Positions 32,794-43,737 of a DNA stretch of 64,000 nt are shown here, in pieces. Under the pieces are notes generated by a model, which was not told where the DNA came from, ran no database searches, and was given only the letters and a program-made list of their open reading frames with translations. Source of the DNA: Diabrotica undecimpunctata (lineage: Eukaryota > Arthropoda > Insecta > Coleoptera > Chrysomelidae); NCBI RefSeq assembly GCF_040954645.1, contig NC_092807.1, forward strand, positions 56,709,739-56,773,738. Direction: 5' to 3'. Every line of letters begins with the position of its first letter. The first letter of the stretch is position 1. Position numbers and translations under genes: made by a program.

Positions 32794-35103
32794 TCGTTTT
32801 CATCGTTCTTGGCGTGTGCGTGTAAAAACACTTGCAATAAGTTGTTTCATCTGTCTTTCCTTGTCTAAGCTCGATTCGTTTACCTCCTCCAGTGGCGGAG
32901 CAAAATGTAGCATGTCAAACGAAATAATAGTTAGAAAAGAAAATTATAAATTATTTTTCATTAAATTTCTAATAACGGAATATACGTATAAATTGCGAAG
33001 AAGTATTTTTCTAGCTTGCAGTACAATAGGACAGGATATAACGAAAAGTACATTTTAAAAGGATTTTGAAATATACCTAAAAAAGTGTTAATTATTTAAC
33101 CCACTTTAATTAAAAAATGATACAGATTTTTTAAGTTTTAAGCACTGTAGCGAATTCTGAACTGTTACAACGTACTGACCTTGATTAATTAGCTAATCAG
33201 TCAGCGTCTCCACTGGAACAGTCTTCATCATTGGAATCTTTCGCCAAATCGATGATAATCCTACTTTCATTTTCATCATATTTGACCATTTTTGCCCAGT
33301 CGTCCTGAATTAATTTTTCAGTATGGTTAACACAACTCGCCCACACTGCAGGTGTTGCCTCAGCTAATGCATCACCCCAAACTTTTTTCACTGTTTCATC
33401 TCCACGTCCATGTTCTCCAATATGACGATCATAGTATTGTTTAGAAATGCCCCAGACCAACTCAATCGGATTATATTGACAGTGATATGGAGGTAATCTC
33501 AAAACCTGATGCCCATGTTCTTGGAGTAGCTCGTCTATAACGTACCTGGTATTTTGTGGTTTATTCTGGCGACAAAGACTCAATAGCTCTGTCTTGCCCG
33601 AATCGTCGTCAAAAATTATTTTTTTCGCTCGTAACCATTCTTGTAAGTCCAATTTTTTCCAACTGGCATACGGTAACTTTTCTATTAAAGAGCTATGGTA
33701 TGAGGCATTATCCATAATAATTAGAGATGGTTCCTCCAACATTGGTATCAGCTTTTCGGAGACCCACTTTTTAAAAGACTCTTTATCCATAGAATCATGA
33801 TAGTCTGCACTCTTCGATTTCGTAGAAAACAGTAATCCAGCATCTTTAACAAATCCTTGCCTACTTCCGGCATGTAAAACAACAAAGCGTTTACCTGTAT
33901 TTTCGTGTCCTTTTCTGATACTTTTCACACAGTCATCTTGCCAAGTACGTTTATTTGCCCCTTTTAGGAATATCCATATTTCGTCTAAAAACGAACTGAA
34001 GTGGGCTTGGACTTAAAAACTTTCTCATATAATGACTCAAAAAATACAGTCGTTTGGAGAAAATACATGGTTTCTCACATAGCACTCGTCTACTATTTTC
34101 TAGTTTGTATGAAATCCCACAATTTTTCATAAGACGCCACAAACTTGTATCAGAACCATCATAGATATGCTTGTTTCTTAATTGTGTATTTAGAACTTTA
34201 ATAATTGTAACGTGCTCTCCTTTTGCTTTCATGCCATACAGTACATTTCTAATCTCTCCTTTTATAGTATCGCTGACATCATTATTCTTTTTTTTGTACA
34301 TTACGTGACTCTCCTGGTGTAGTAAGAGCTGCCCCTGGCTTGTATTCACTCTTTATTCTTGTCACTGTGCAAAGACTGATTTTCAAAGCGTCCGCTACTC
34401 GTTCATGTACCGATGATAACGAAAGCAAAGGTCCGTTGTTTTTTTTTTCTTTTTTAAATTACTCCAATAAATGAACTACACATTGTCGCATTTCTCCTGT
34501 TATCGTTTTTTCCCGGCATTTGTTTTATTAAATAGAACAATTAGTTATTCACAACTAAAAATAATAAGTAAAACTGTTCGGAACAAATTCCAACAATGAC
34601 TGACTAAAATCGACTAAAACAACATAAAATATCAATGGTAATTGCTACAATTATAAACCTATTAGCCAGCTCATTCAAGAACAATGCCACAAGTCATTAT
34701 TGCAATGGGTATCGGAAGAGAGAGAGAGAGAGTTAATTTATAATAAACTGGAATTTTTAAGGTGTCGAGAGTATTATTTTATGTAATGGAATTCCACACA
34801 GTAAGAGCTCAAACTATTAATTAATTAAAAACTGTTTACTTATAAAACAAACACGTCACTGCTAGCTATCTGTATTCGTAAAGAGGCCGAACTTATCACC
34901 GACACCGTATCGGCCAAACGCATCGGTGTTATTGCTGCAATACTGGGAGACGTGAGTGGTCTCTTCATTCCCTTCTCATCGCACTTTACCATGACGAACG
35001 TGACTCGCACAATTGAATTACGCATCTGTGTATCAGAGAGAGACGAATATTAAAAATTCCGTAGTAGCTTATTTCAGGCACATGCCAAGAACGATGAAAA
35101 CGA
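32794..35103 (-). mobile_element. Tc1/IS630-like DNA transposon with 29-bp TIRs
   Basis: The ends 32794-32822 and 35075-35103 are inverted repeats with two or three mismatches (TCGTTTTCATCGTTCTTGGC on the left). The transposase lies between them on the minus strand. Total length 2310 bp. TA dinucleotides lie close to both ends, but an exact TA duplication next to the repeats is not clear. A second-layer neighbour is PLE sequence from 35105. Confidence 0.85.
33197..34349 (-). pseudogene. IS630/Tc1-type DDE transposase
   Basis: Two minus-strand frames, 34349-33951 (N-terminal, DNA-binding part) and 33928-33197 (catalytic part). Catalytic residues: first aspartate in a shifted frame as FLDEIWIF (about 33990-33965), second in IIMDNASYH, and the glutamate in NPIELVWG. 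The LPPYHCQYNPIE motif is typical of the DDE_3 superfamily. A highly acidic tail (NDEDCSSGD) ends at 33197. One or two frameshifts near 33950-34020 separate the parts; otherwise the catalytic frame of 243 codons is clean, so decay is modest. Confidence 0.85.
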
Positions 35104-35104
35104 G

Positions 35105-36332
35105 ATATCACATTTTAATTTAATTTTCCATATACTTGTTACATTTTTTTAGGGATCTATCAATGATGAATAAATCTTATTTTTTATTACTAAATAAAAA
35201 AGAATTTTTAGACAAAATTTTAGTTTTTGGCAATATAATTGTCAAAAATGAAAATTTTAAGTTGGCATTCATGACATTGAGGCTTATTTGTGGTTGGTCG
35301 CTATTCTAACTTATTTATAAATTCAATTGCACAGATAAATACTATAGTATATAAAAATAGATAGGCAAGTCAATGGATAAATTTCGTTCATTAGCACCAC
35401 TTGCGACTGGGGTCATTACTAATCATCTTTTGGCGGGAAATTCAAATGGACATCCCTTACATACATACCCTTTAGCGCCTCTTGCGGGCTATTTCGTTAC
35501 TAATTAAAATTTACTGGAAAATATTCTATTATTTTCTGATGAAATATTCTTTCTATGAAATATATTCTGTGAAATATATATATTAATATGACAACTTTCT
35601 ATCATCATCCTTTTTGTAATTTTTCCATGATTTGTACCCAACGGAACAATACAATAATTTACCAAGTTTGGTTTTTTTACTAACACAAAAATTCTTTGAT
35701 TCAATAGGTAACTAAAACTAAACTTTAAAAACTAAGTAACCAACTTAAATTAAAATTACTAAGAACAAATGCAAACGAAAGTTAAAGATAATAAAATAAA
35801 ATTGAAAGCTTGTAAACGAACGGAAGATCTGTCATTACTTTTGACAGATTTAACATTGCGGAATTAAGCTTCATTTGATTATTTTATTTGTGACACACCG
35901 AGATTGTGTTAAAATAAATGATTGGTTAAAGACTTCGTGAGAGAGATAGGCTGTCATTTCCCTTTATTAACTGGCTGAAGTCAAAGTGATGGGGGAATGT
36001 TCCAAGGTCATGCGTATAAGTTTCCAGAGCATGTTCAATTGTTTTTGTGTTAAAAAAAAATTTTCAAAATCATATTACAATATTTAAGAGAAACATTTAT
36101 TAGATAGGCAAATTTTTAGAAAAGTTTTTTGAAATATTTTTAGCAGAATAAATTTATTAATAAAACTAATTTTTGTGGTGAGTTAATATAATTTTTTTTT
36201 TTCTAGTTTCACTTTGTAAGATATTTTATATTTTTTAGCATCTCTTGAAAATGATTGTAAACACAATTGAAAGCTCGAAATAAAAAGTAGTTACCTAATA
36301 GCCCCTTTTCTTGACTCCAACCCATCCAAAAC

Positions 36333-36338
<6 letters not shown>
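35105..36338 (+). mobile_element. PLE 3' UTR plus leader junction, divergent copy
   Basis: 35105-35329 and 36034-36182 match the PLE 3' UTR of the array (for example GGCAATATAATTGTCAAAAA and the GAGAAACATTTATTAGATA stretch). 36183-36338 matches the next unit's leader, including the hammerhead-like motif and ACTCCAACCCATCCAAAAC. So this is another PLE tandem junction, more diverged than the array. A 704-bp insertion (35330-36033) interrupts the 3' UTR. Truncated on the left by the Tc1-like element and on the right by (AT)n. Confidence 0.83.
35330..36033. mobile_element. 704-bp non-autonomous insertion with 8-bp duplication
   Basis: TTCAATTG occurs at 35322-35329 and 36034-36041, and once at the same place in intact PLE 3' UTRs. 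The insert has no coding capacity. Its ends, CACAGATAAATAC and (complement) CATGCTCTGGAAAC, share only the first two bases, so a terminal inverted repeat is not evident. An 8-bp duplication is the size made by hAT-type elements; assignment is an inference. Confidence 0.65.

Positions 36339-36402
<64 letters not shown>
36339..36402. repeat. (AT)n microsatellite
   Basis: Nearly pure AT dinucleotide run; the target into which the gypsy-type element inserted, since (AT)n also follows the 3' LTR from 45225. Confidence 0.9.
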
Positions 36403-36405
<3 letters not shown>

Positions 36406-37444
36406 AACGATGATTGGGGTTTATAGAATATAATTTATAAATAACAAATATGGAAACAGTAGAATACATCGGTGGAGTCTAATACTTAGTGAATACTGCT
36501 TTGAAATCAAATACATTTCTGGAAAATCCAATATAGTGGCAGATGCTTTATCAAGGTTAGAAAATACACCACAAAAAGGGCAGCGCACAATAAAAATTGG
36601 ATTAAATCAATTAGTAGAAAGTACTGGATTATATTCTAAAGAAGAAATTATAAGAGATCAGATCAATTTGAGTGAAAAACAAAAAGTCCTTAGGAAAGAT
36701 GGGGTATATTATAAAATAATAAATGGCATAGAAGTATATGTAATAACTAGAACTTTAGCAAAGAAAATATTGAAAAATTTACATAACAATTATATGCATA
36801 TTGGTTCAAGAAAGCTATGGATGCTATTTAGGGACAATTATTTTGCAAAGAATGACATAAGTATAGCAAAAGAAATTACTAACCAATGCCCAATATGTCA
36901 ACTAAACAAAGAAAAGAATTTAAAAAAAAACTTACTGATAGATCCAATTTCATAGATAGATGGTAGATTTCATTATTTTGAATCAATTTGACATCATACT
37001 TGTTGAATTTTGTATATATGGAAATTAATTTGTACCCTCAAAAAATCATAATTTGGGGTTAGATACAGAATTAATACTATAAATGTCTTTCTAAAAATAA
37101 TATGGAAAGTGTAAAACTTACGATTTATATAGATGAAAGCCTTGTGAATGGAAATATTGTCTATAAATAAACAGAACACCATATCGATTATATTTTTAAT
37201 TAAGGTTATATTTTATTCTCTGATAAAATCCATTCTCCATTTGACATGACAGTTTGACCATAGAATAGACGAACTGTTCTCCGTTATTCTCTGTTTTGAC
37301 ATAGACAGCGAACAGGGATGTATTTAACACATTTTAAATAAAAAAAAAAAAATTTGATTTATTAAATTTAATAAGGTATGAGAAAATTAATATTTAAAAA
37401 AATAATATGTAAATTATTTATTTTAAATATTATTTTTGGGGTAT
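36403..37444 (+). mobile_element. Partial gypsy element in tandem with the full copy
   Basis: Begins with about 38 bp of LTR 5' end (TGTAACGATGATTGGGG) and jumps at a TAA microhomology (36438-36440) into the 3' part of pol. From about 36441 to 37444 it matches 42733-43737, with one length difference in an A-run, and then runs into the LTR at 37445. So the upstream copy has lost its 5' LTR, gag and most of pol and shares its 3' LTR with the next element. Confidence 0.87.
36441..36955 (+). pseudogene. Gypsy pol 3' fragment (RNase H end, integrase zinc finger)
   Basis: The frame 36536-36955 is identical in sequence to the end of the full copy's pol. It holds the tail of RNase H and the HHCC zinc-binding module of integrase (YMHIGSRK, CPICQLNK), and stops at the same LLIDPIS codon. 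No integrase core follows. Confidence 0.87.
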
Positions 37445-37958
37445 TGTAACGATTGGGGTTTATAGAAAATAATTTATAAGTTATATACTACATAATATTA
37501 GATATTTGGTTGTTTTAAATAAGTTATATACTAGAGAATTTTATAAAAAATATTTATGTGAGGGCATTTTTAATAAATTAGCATATAATAATTGTAAAAA
37601 GTTGTATTTTAGTAATTTTTATGTTGTAAATAGATTTAAGTGAGCCATGTGCCTAGGCAACCAACTATACATACTCCAAGTGTCAAATTAAGAATCATAA
37701 TTACGGATATAAGTGGGGTTATATTATTTGAAATGTGTATTTTATTAAATTAGAGTGTAAGTTACTAATTTAATTATATATTCTGATCTGAAAAGCCTAA
37801 ATGTCAACAAAATTATTAATAGAAAAGAATGGAATTCTCTGGATCTCCGGAGATGGCCATGTTGGCGAAATGGTTTGTTCCAGAAAATTCATACAAGTAT
37901 GAAATAGAACAAATTGGAACATGATCTCTTACGAGATGGTTCTAGAAATCCAAAAACA

Positions 37959-37966
37959 TATAAATA
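37959..37966 (+). promoter_or_regulatory. LTR TATA box
   Basis: TATAAATA, the only good TATA-like string in the right part of the LTR. Transcription would begin about 25-35 nt downstream, just before the repeat cluster. The matching site in the 3' LTR is 44252-44259. Confidence 0.5.
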
Positions 37967-38816
37967 CCCGTGATTTGGATTCAAGAGGGCAGTTTAGGGC
38001 AGTTTTTAAGTTTTTAGTCTAAAGTCAGGCAGTTTTAGAAGTTTTTAGTCTAAAGTCAGGCAGTTTTTAAGTTTTTAGTCAGAAGTCAGGCCAGTTTATT
38101 ATGAAAGTTAGTAGAAAGATACAATTAGTTAGTGAATATTGAAGTAAATTGTTCAGAATTTTCAAGAAGTCAGTCAGAAAAGTTTAGTAAGAAATATGAA
38201 AGTTAGTTGGAGTCAGTGAATCAGGTACAAATAGTCGAATTGTTTAATATAGTGAGTTAAATGAAGATTAAAAATTATGCATATAATTAATGCACATTTA
38301 TAATTATACACAAATAATTATTGGAGATTATAAAAGTATATTGGAAGAAATTAAATTATATTATGGTTGGAGATTAATATAAATCAACTTATAATAATTG
38401 GATATTGGTATATTGAAAAGAAGAATAAATATAAATGCTGTTTGCTGGTTTGATTGGTGGTATATAAATGCTGGTGAAGAAAAATATATCTTAAATTAGT
38501 AGAAGCTGATAATTGGAAAAAGTAATTTCACAAAAAACAAGGATAACTGAAGTACGAAGACATTCAGTGGTGATTAGAATCTATATACTTAGTGGAAAAT
38601 AGTTCATTTAGGCATTCAGTGAAAGAAAGGTACAAAATTTTGTTAATATAATTTAGTTAGTGTCATAACACTTTCAATTTTGAAGATAGTTTGTTTAAAT
38701 TTTAGATTGTCTATAGAATTTAATTAGTTTTGTAAGAATATCAATTTAAAGATAGTTTATTTTAAATTTACATTGGCTAGGTTAGATATATATATGTGTG
38801 TTTCATAATAGTTACA

Positions 38817-38822
38817 ATAAAG
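38817..38822 (+). promoter_or_regulatory. LTR polyadenylation signal
   Basis: AATAAA about 110 nt before the LTR end; the copy in the 3' LTR is 45110-45115 and would be the functional one. Confidence 0.5.
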
Positions 38823-38934
38823 ATAATTTAAAAAAGTACTTACAAACTAATTCTTTGAGAACCGCGATAAAAACCCTATATTATTAAAAATACTCATTGC
38901 TCATCATTCAAACAAAAAACACATCATAACAATT

Positions 38935-38954
38935 TGGCGCCCAACGTGGGGCTC
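38935..38954 (+). promoter_or_regulatory. tRNA-Lys primer-binding site
   Basis: TGGCGCCCAACGTGGGGCTC starts 3 nt after the LTR. All 20 nt fit the complement of the 3' end (with CCA) of tRNA-Lys(CUU) as I remember it from Drosophila. It primes minus-strand synthesis. Confidence 0.88.
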
Positions 38955-39074
38955 TCTATTTAAAAGAATTAGTTTGGGAAGATAAGTGCTCTCATATAAT
39001 TAAATTAATTATCAGTAGAAAGAAAAAAGTATAGATTTTAATTTTAATTATATTTGAACAAGTAAAGTCTCAAA

Positions 39075-40766
39075 ATGTCTCAAGGAAAGAAAAGTACAAG
39101 AAGCAAAAAGAATGAAGAAGATGTGGAAGTAGAAACACAACCTATACAAGAGGAGAGTTTAGTTCAAGTTCCACAAGATACTGCAGAAATGAATCCAGAA
39201 AGAGAGGAAAATGTCAATATGGCAGCTTTGATGTCATTAATGATGCAGATGAACAAGACAATGGAAGAGAATTCAAAAGAAATCAAAGAAGACATGAAAA
39301 AAATGGAACAGAAAATGGAAGAGAATATGAAAAAAATGGAAGAGAATTCAAAAGAAATCAAAGAAGACATAAAAAAATTGGAAGAGAATTCAAAAGAAGT
39401 CAAAGAAGACATGAAAAAAATGGAACAGAAATTGGAAGAGAATTATAGAAAATTAGAAAAGAAAATAGAAGATAATAATAATAAAATTGTAAAACAAATG
39501 GATAAAAAACTTGAAGCTGCAGAGAAAAAAGTAGCAAATGAAATAAAAAGTATACGGAATGACTACAAGAAAAGGATAGACAATGAGAGGACAGAAGTAA
39601 AGAGGATTATTCAAGATAATAAGATAGATATAGAACAGAAAATAGAGTTACAGAAATGTAACTTAGAAGTAAAAATCAACGAAGACAGGAGAAACACAGA
39701 AGAAAAATTAGACGATATACAACAAAATATCCAAATAAATAGTAATCAAATAAGAAATGTGGAACAGAGAATAGATGATATTTCACAAATGAGAGACATA
39801 GGGAGACCTTACTTAAATTTAACAAATGAGACTGGGATTAAATTCTCTGGTAATATAAAAAATTTGCATCCTAGAGTATACATAAATAGTTTAAAACATA
39901 AATTAAGATTTGTGAATAATATTAATGATATTAAAGATTATATTAGAGTGACATTAAATGACAATGCAGCAACTTGGTTTGCTAGTATTGAGAATGATTT
40001 AGATAATTTTCAAACATTTGAAAATAAATTTTTAAATTATTATTGGGGTGAATTAGAGCAAGCCAAGTTTAGAGAAATTCTATATTTTGGAAAGTATAAT
40101 CAAAATTTAAAATCAAATATGGTAGATTATGCATTGAAATTGATAACAGTTGCAAAATATTTAGAACCACCACTTAGAGAGGATGAAACAGTCTTAAATG
40201 TATCTAGACATTTTGATGCTGATGTTGTCCAAACAGTAACTGTACAAAATATTCAAACAATAGATAGTTTTATTAATTTTATTCAAAGAATACAAAGAGG
40301 CAATATGACAAGTAATAATAACAACAGAAAAAACAATAATAACTTTCAATATAATAAAAATGATATTCAACAATATAGACAATCATATAACATTAATACT
40401 AGGTATGGTAATAATTTACAAAATTTTAATAATAATAACAGTAATCCAAATAGACAGAACTTTAATAATAATACTAGTTATAAAAGACAAAATTTTAATA
40501 ATAATACTAGTTATAATAGACAACATTTTAATAACAGTACTAATAATAATAGACAAGATTTTAACAATAGAAGAAATACAGAGCGACCTAACTATAACAG
40601 ACAGGTAAATTGTGTTCGAAGGAATAGAAGCTGCGAAGACAGGGAACGAAGTAGTACAAGTCAGGAAAATGTGAGTAGAAGTCATAGTAGGGAAAGACAT
40701 AGGACATCAGATCCAAGTGGTCAGATACAATCTGACAATTCTAATAATCAAAATTTTGTGCAGTAA
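39075..40766 (+). CDS. Gypsy gag polyprotein
   Basis: Intact 563-aa structural protein. Residues about 55-245 are a long charged coiled coil built from repeated KEIKED/MKKMEQKMEEN units (about 20-codon repeats at 39260-39440). The capsid-like core (about 250-410) has the WFASIENDLDNF, FRE and LKLITVAKYL features of retrotransposon gag. The C-terminus is rich in N and R (QNFNNNTSY repeats), then RS-type (SRSHSRERH), and lacks a CCHC knuckle; the basic tail probably binds RNA instead. ATG at 39075 is the first good start, about 120 nt after the primer site. The stop at 40764-40766 lies just after a slippery heptamer feeding pol. Confidence 0.9.
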   Translation: MSQGKKSTRSKKNEEDVEVETQPIQEESLVQVPQDTAEMNPEREENVNMAALMSLMMQMNKTMEENSKEIKEDMKKMEQKMEENMKKMEENSKEIKEDIKKLEENSKEVKEDMKKMEQKLEENYRKLEKKIEDNNNKIVKQMDKKLEAAEKKVANEIKSIRNDYKKRIDNERTEVKRIIQDNKIDIEQKIELQKCNLEVKINEDRRNTEEKLDDIQQNIQINSNQIRNVEQRIDDISQMRDIGRPYLNLTNETGIKFSGNIKNLHPRVYINSLKHKLRFVNNINDIKDYIRVTLNDNAATWFASIENDLDNFQTFENKFLNYYWGELEQAKFREILYFGKYNQNLKSNMVDYALKLITVAKYLEPPLREDETVLNVSRHFDADVVQTVTVQNIQTIDSFINFIQRIQRGNMTSNNNNRKNNNNFQYNKNDIQQYRQSYNINTRYGNNLQNFNNNNSNPNRQNFNNNTSYKRQNFNNNTSYNRQHFNNSTNNNRQDFNNRRNTERPNYNRQVNCVRRNRSCEDRERSSTSQENVSRSHSRERHRTSDPSGQIQSDNSNNQNFVQ

Positions 40767-43249
40767 ACTTTCTGAATTACAAGTTAGGCCATTGCTATTA
40801 TGAAAAACCTTCTGAATTTATTTCTTTAGATGAAGAGAAAATTATTGAATCTATTAATTTAATTTATATAAATGCTTTGGCCAAAAATAAAATGATTAAA
40901 ATTATGATAGATACTGGTTCAGAAAGTACTTTAGTCTCGGAGAATTTTATTTTTAATACATTAAAACTATCAGATATAATAAAGATTCCAAAAATTAAAA
41001 TTATTGGTGCAAATAATAAGAAGTTGGGTGAAATTGATAAACTAGCCAATTTTAAAATTAATATTCTTAATAAAGAAATTAATATGCAAGGATTTATTGT
41101 CAAGGATTTATGTGTTGATATATTAATGGGAAATGATGAATTGGAAAAGAAGAAAGTAAAGATAGATTTTGAAGAAAAAATGGTAACTTTGGAAGGGCAA
41201 ATAATTAAATTTATGCAGAAAGATGAGGTAGAAGAAGGAATAAGAATTGATAGGATATTATTAAAAGAAAATAATGATGTTTATGAAGAAGAAATGTATT
41301 TTGATGATAGGGAAATGTCCCAAAAGAATGTAAAGAATAATTATTGTAGTGAATATTTAAGGAATGGAAATTTTAAGCAGATGGATGCCTACGAGGCGGA
41401 GTGCGTAAAATTGGAAGCAAGGAATAATGAGTACATAATGAAGAATAATTTTATTTGTAAAGAAGAAGATATAATGAAAGTTTTAAATTGCCCTGAAGAA
41501 TATAAATCAATAGTCATTTCCATATTGCAGCAACACAAGGGACTTGTCAATAAAGAAAATAGAATTGCACAAAATTATATCCATAGTATAAAAGTTAAAG
41601 AAGAAAAAGATTTTAAAACAAAATCATACCCAATACCATATAAATACAGAGAAGAAGTAAACAAAACAATTAATAATATGTTAGAAGATGGGTTCATTGA
41701 GAAGGCAGACACACGTTTTATTAACCCCATAGTAGTAGTACGAAAAAGATCAGGTGAAATCAGGTTATGTTTGGATGCAAGGAATATTAACAAGATTACT
41801 GAAAAGCAATTTGAAGCACCAATGAGTATAGATGGAATATTAGGAAGAATTACAGGAATGTCATTTTTCACTAAAATCGATTTACAGCATAGTTTCTGGT
41901 TAATACCTCTAGAAAGAAAAAGTAGACAGTATACAGGATTTCAGATAGATGGAGTAGTATATCAATTCAAAGTAGTACCATTTGGACTTCAATCATCTTG
42001 CAGTGCTCTATGTAGATGTCTTCATGATATTTTGGATCAATATGAACATTTTGTAATTCACTACATTGATGATATATTAATTTTTTCTAAAACGGCTGAA
42101 GATCATGAGAAACACCTAAAAACTATAATAAATAGATTAGACAAAGTTGGACTAAAAATAAATCAAGAAAAATGTACATTTTTTCAAAAAGAAGTCATAT
42201 ATCTAGGTTATAAACTTAACACTAAGGGAATCGAAATGGATCCAGAACGGACACAAGTCATTTAGGAATATAAAACACCACACAATTTAAGAACTTTAAG
42301 AGGATTTATTGGAATAATTAATTATTATAAAAGGATGATACCAGATCTAAGTATAAAAGAAATTCCATTACTTGAACTACTGAGAAAAGGTGTAAAATGG
42401 AGATGGGATCAGAGAAGAGAACTAGCATTCCAAGAAATTAAAAACATTTTTCTGTCAAATTTGAAAATTTACTATCCTGACTATACACAGCCATTCATAC
42501 TAAGAACAGATGTATCAATAGAGAGATTATCAGGGGTATTATTACAAATACATGATGGGGTCGAATACCCAATACAATTCATTTCAAGAATCACAAAGCC
42601 ACATGAAAAGGGTTACTCAGTTTCAGAATTAGAACTAGCAAGTATAATACACTGTGTCACAAAATTAAGATTTTATTTGTTGGGTAATGAATTTACAATA
42701 GAAACAGATCACCAAGCTTTAACGTCTATATTAAATAACAAATATGGAAACAGTAGAATACATCGGTGGAGTCTAATACTTAGTGAATACTGCTTTGAAA
42801 TCAAATACATTTCTGGAAAATCCAATATAGTGGCAGATGCTTTATCAAGGTTAGAAAATACACCACAAAAAGGGCAGCGCACAATAAAAATTGGATTAAA
42901 TCAATTAGTAGAAAGTACTGGATTATATTCTAAAGAAGAAATTATAAGAGATCAGATCAATTTGAGTGAAAAACAAAAAGTCCTTAGGAAAGATGGGGTA
43001 TATTATAAAATAATAAATGGCATAGAAGTATATGTAATAACTAGAACTTTAGCAAAGAAAATATTGAAAAATTTACATAACAATTATATGCATATTGGTT
43101 CAAGAAAGCTATGGATGCTATTTAGGGACAATTATTTTGCAAAGAATGACATAAGTATAGCAAAAGAAATTACTAACCAATGCCCAATATGTCAACTAAA
43201 CAAAGAAAAGAATTTAAAAAAAAACTTACTGATAGATCCAATTTCATAG
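40748..43249 (+). pseudogene. Gypsy pol: protease, RT, RNase H, integrase zinc finger
   Basis: In the -1 frame relative to gag. Protease active site IDTGSEST (about 40905-40928). RT (about 41600-42270) with LCLDARNINK, FFTKIDL, FGLQSSCSAL and the catalytic YIDD (42062-42073). RNase H with LRTDVS (about 42500), SVSELEL and ETDHQAL (about 42701-42721). Then the integrase HHCC module (YMHIGSRK, CPIC; about 43078-43200). Two defects: a TAG at 42263-42265 in otherwise open frame, between RT and connection, and a stop at 43247-43249 right after the zinc finger, so the DDE integrase core is absent. The same end occurs in the upstream partial copy, so loss of the core predates the duplication. Confidence 0.9.
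40751..40757 (+). promoter_or_regulatory. -1 ribosomal frameshift site, gag-pol
   Basis: A AAT TTT, read in the gag frame, fits the X XXY YYZ rule. It lies 6 nt upstream of the gag stop. The pol frame is open from 40748, so slipping back one base at this heptamer joins gag to pol with no intervening stop. No stem-loop was worked out downstream. Confidence 0.7.
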
Positions 43250-43737
43250 ATAGATGGTAGATTTCATTATTTTGAATCAATTTGACATCATACTTGTTGA
43301 ATTTTGTATATATGGAAATTAATTTGTACCCTCAAAAAATCATAATTTGGGGTTAGATACAGAATTAATACTATAAATGTCTTTCTAAAAATAATATGGA
43401 AAGTGTAAAACTTACGATTTATATAGATGAAAGCCTTGTGAATGGAAATATTGTCTATAAATAAACAGAACACCATATCGATTATATTTTTAATTAAGGT
43501 TATATTTTATTCTCTGATAAAATCCATTCTCCATTTGACATGACAGTTTGACCATAGAATAGACGAACTGTTCTCCGTTATTCTCTGTTTTGACATAGAC
43601 AGCGAACAGGGATGTATTTAACACATTTTAAATAAAAAAAAAAAATTTGATTTATTAAATTTAATAAGGTATGAGAAAATTAATATTTAAAAAAATAATA
43701 TGTAAATTATTTATTTTAAATATTATTTTTGGGGTAT
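43250..43737 (+). other. Gypsy non-coding spacer before 3' LTR
   Basis: 488 nt without an open frame where the integrase core (and env in errantiviruses) would be expected. The purine-rich tract normally preceding the LTR is poor here (TTTTTGGGGTAT). Confidence 0.7.

Larger units (their letters stand above)
37445..38931 (+). repeat. 5' LTR
   Basis: TGTAAC...AACA, 1487 bp, matching 43738-45224 at an offset of 6293. Contains TATAAATA (37959-37966), a set of about 32-bp imperfect repeats (GGCAGTTTTTAAGTTTTTAG type, 37997-38092) downstream of it, and AATAAA at 38817-38822. Confidence 0.92.

Noticed and set aside
36209..36469. Tyr/Ile repeat frames through (AT)n (also 52964-53293, 53153-53575, 49225-49443)
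   Set aside because: Dinucleotide repeats have no stops in these frames; no protein signal.
40416..40700. Minus-strand and alternate-frame ORFs over gag (39164-39412, 40360-40608, 40416-40700)
   Set aside because: Shadows of the repetitive Asn/Lys-rich gag coding sequence.
43250..43737. Possible env or integrase remnant before the 3' LTR
   Set aside because: No frame longer than about 60 codons and no recognisable motif on either strand.
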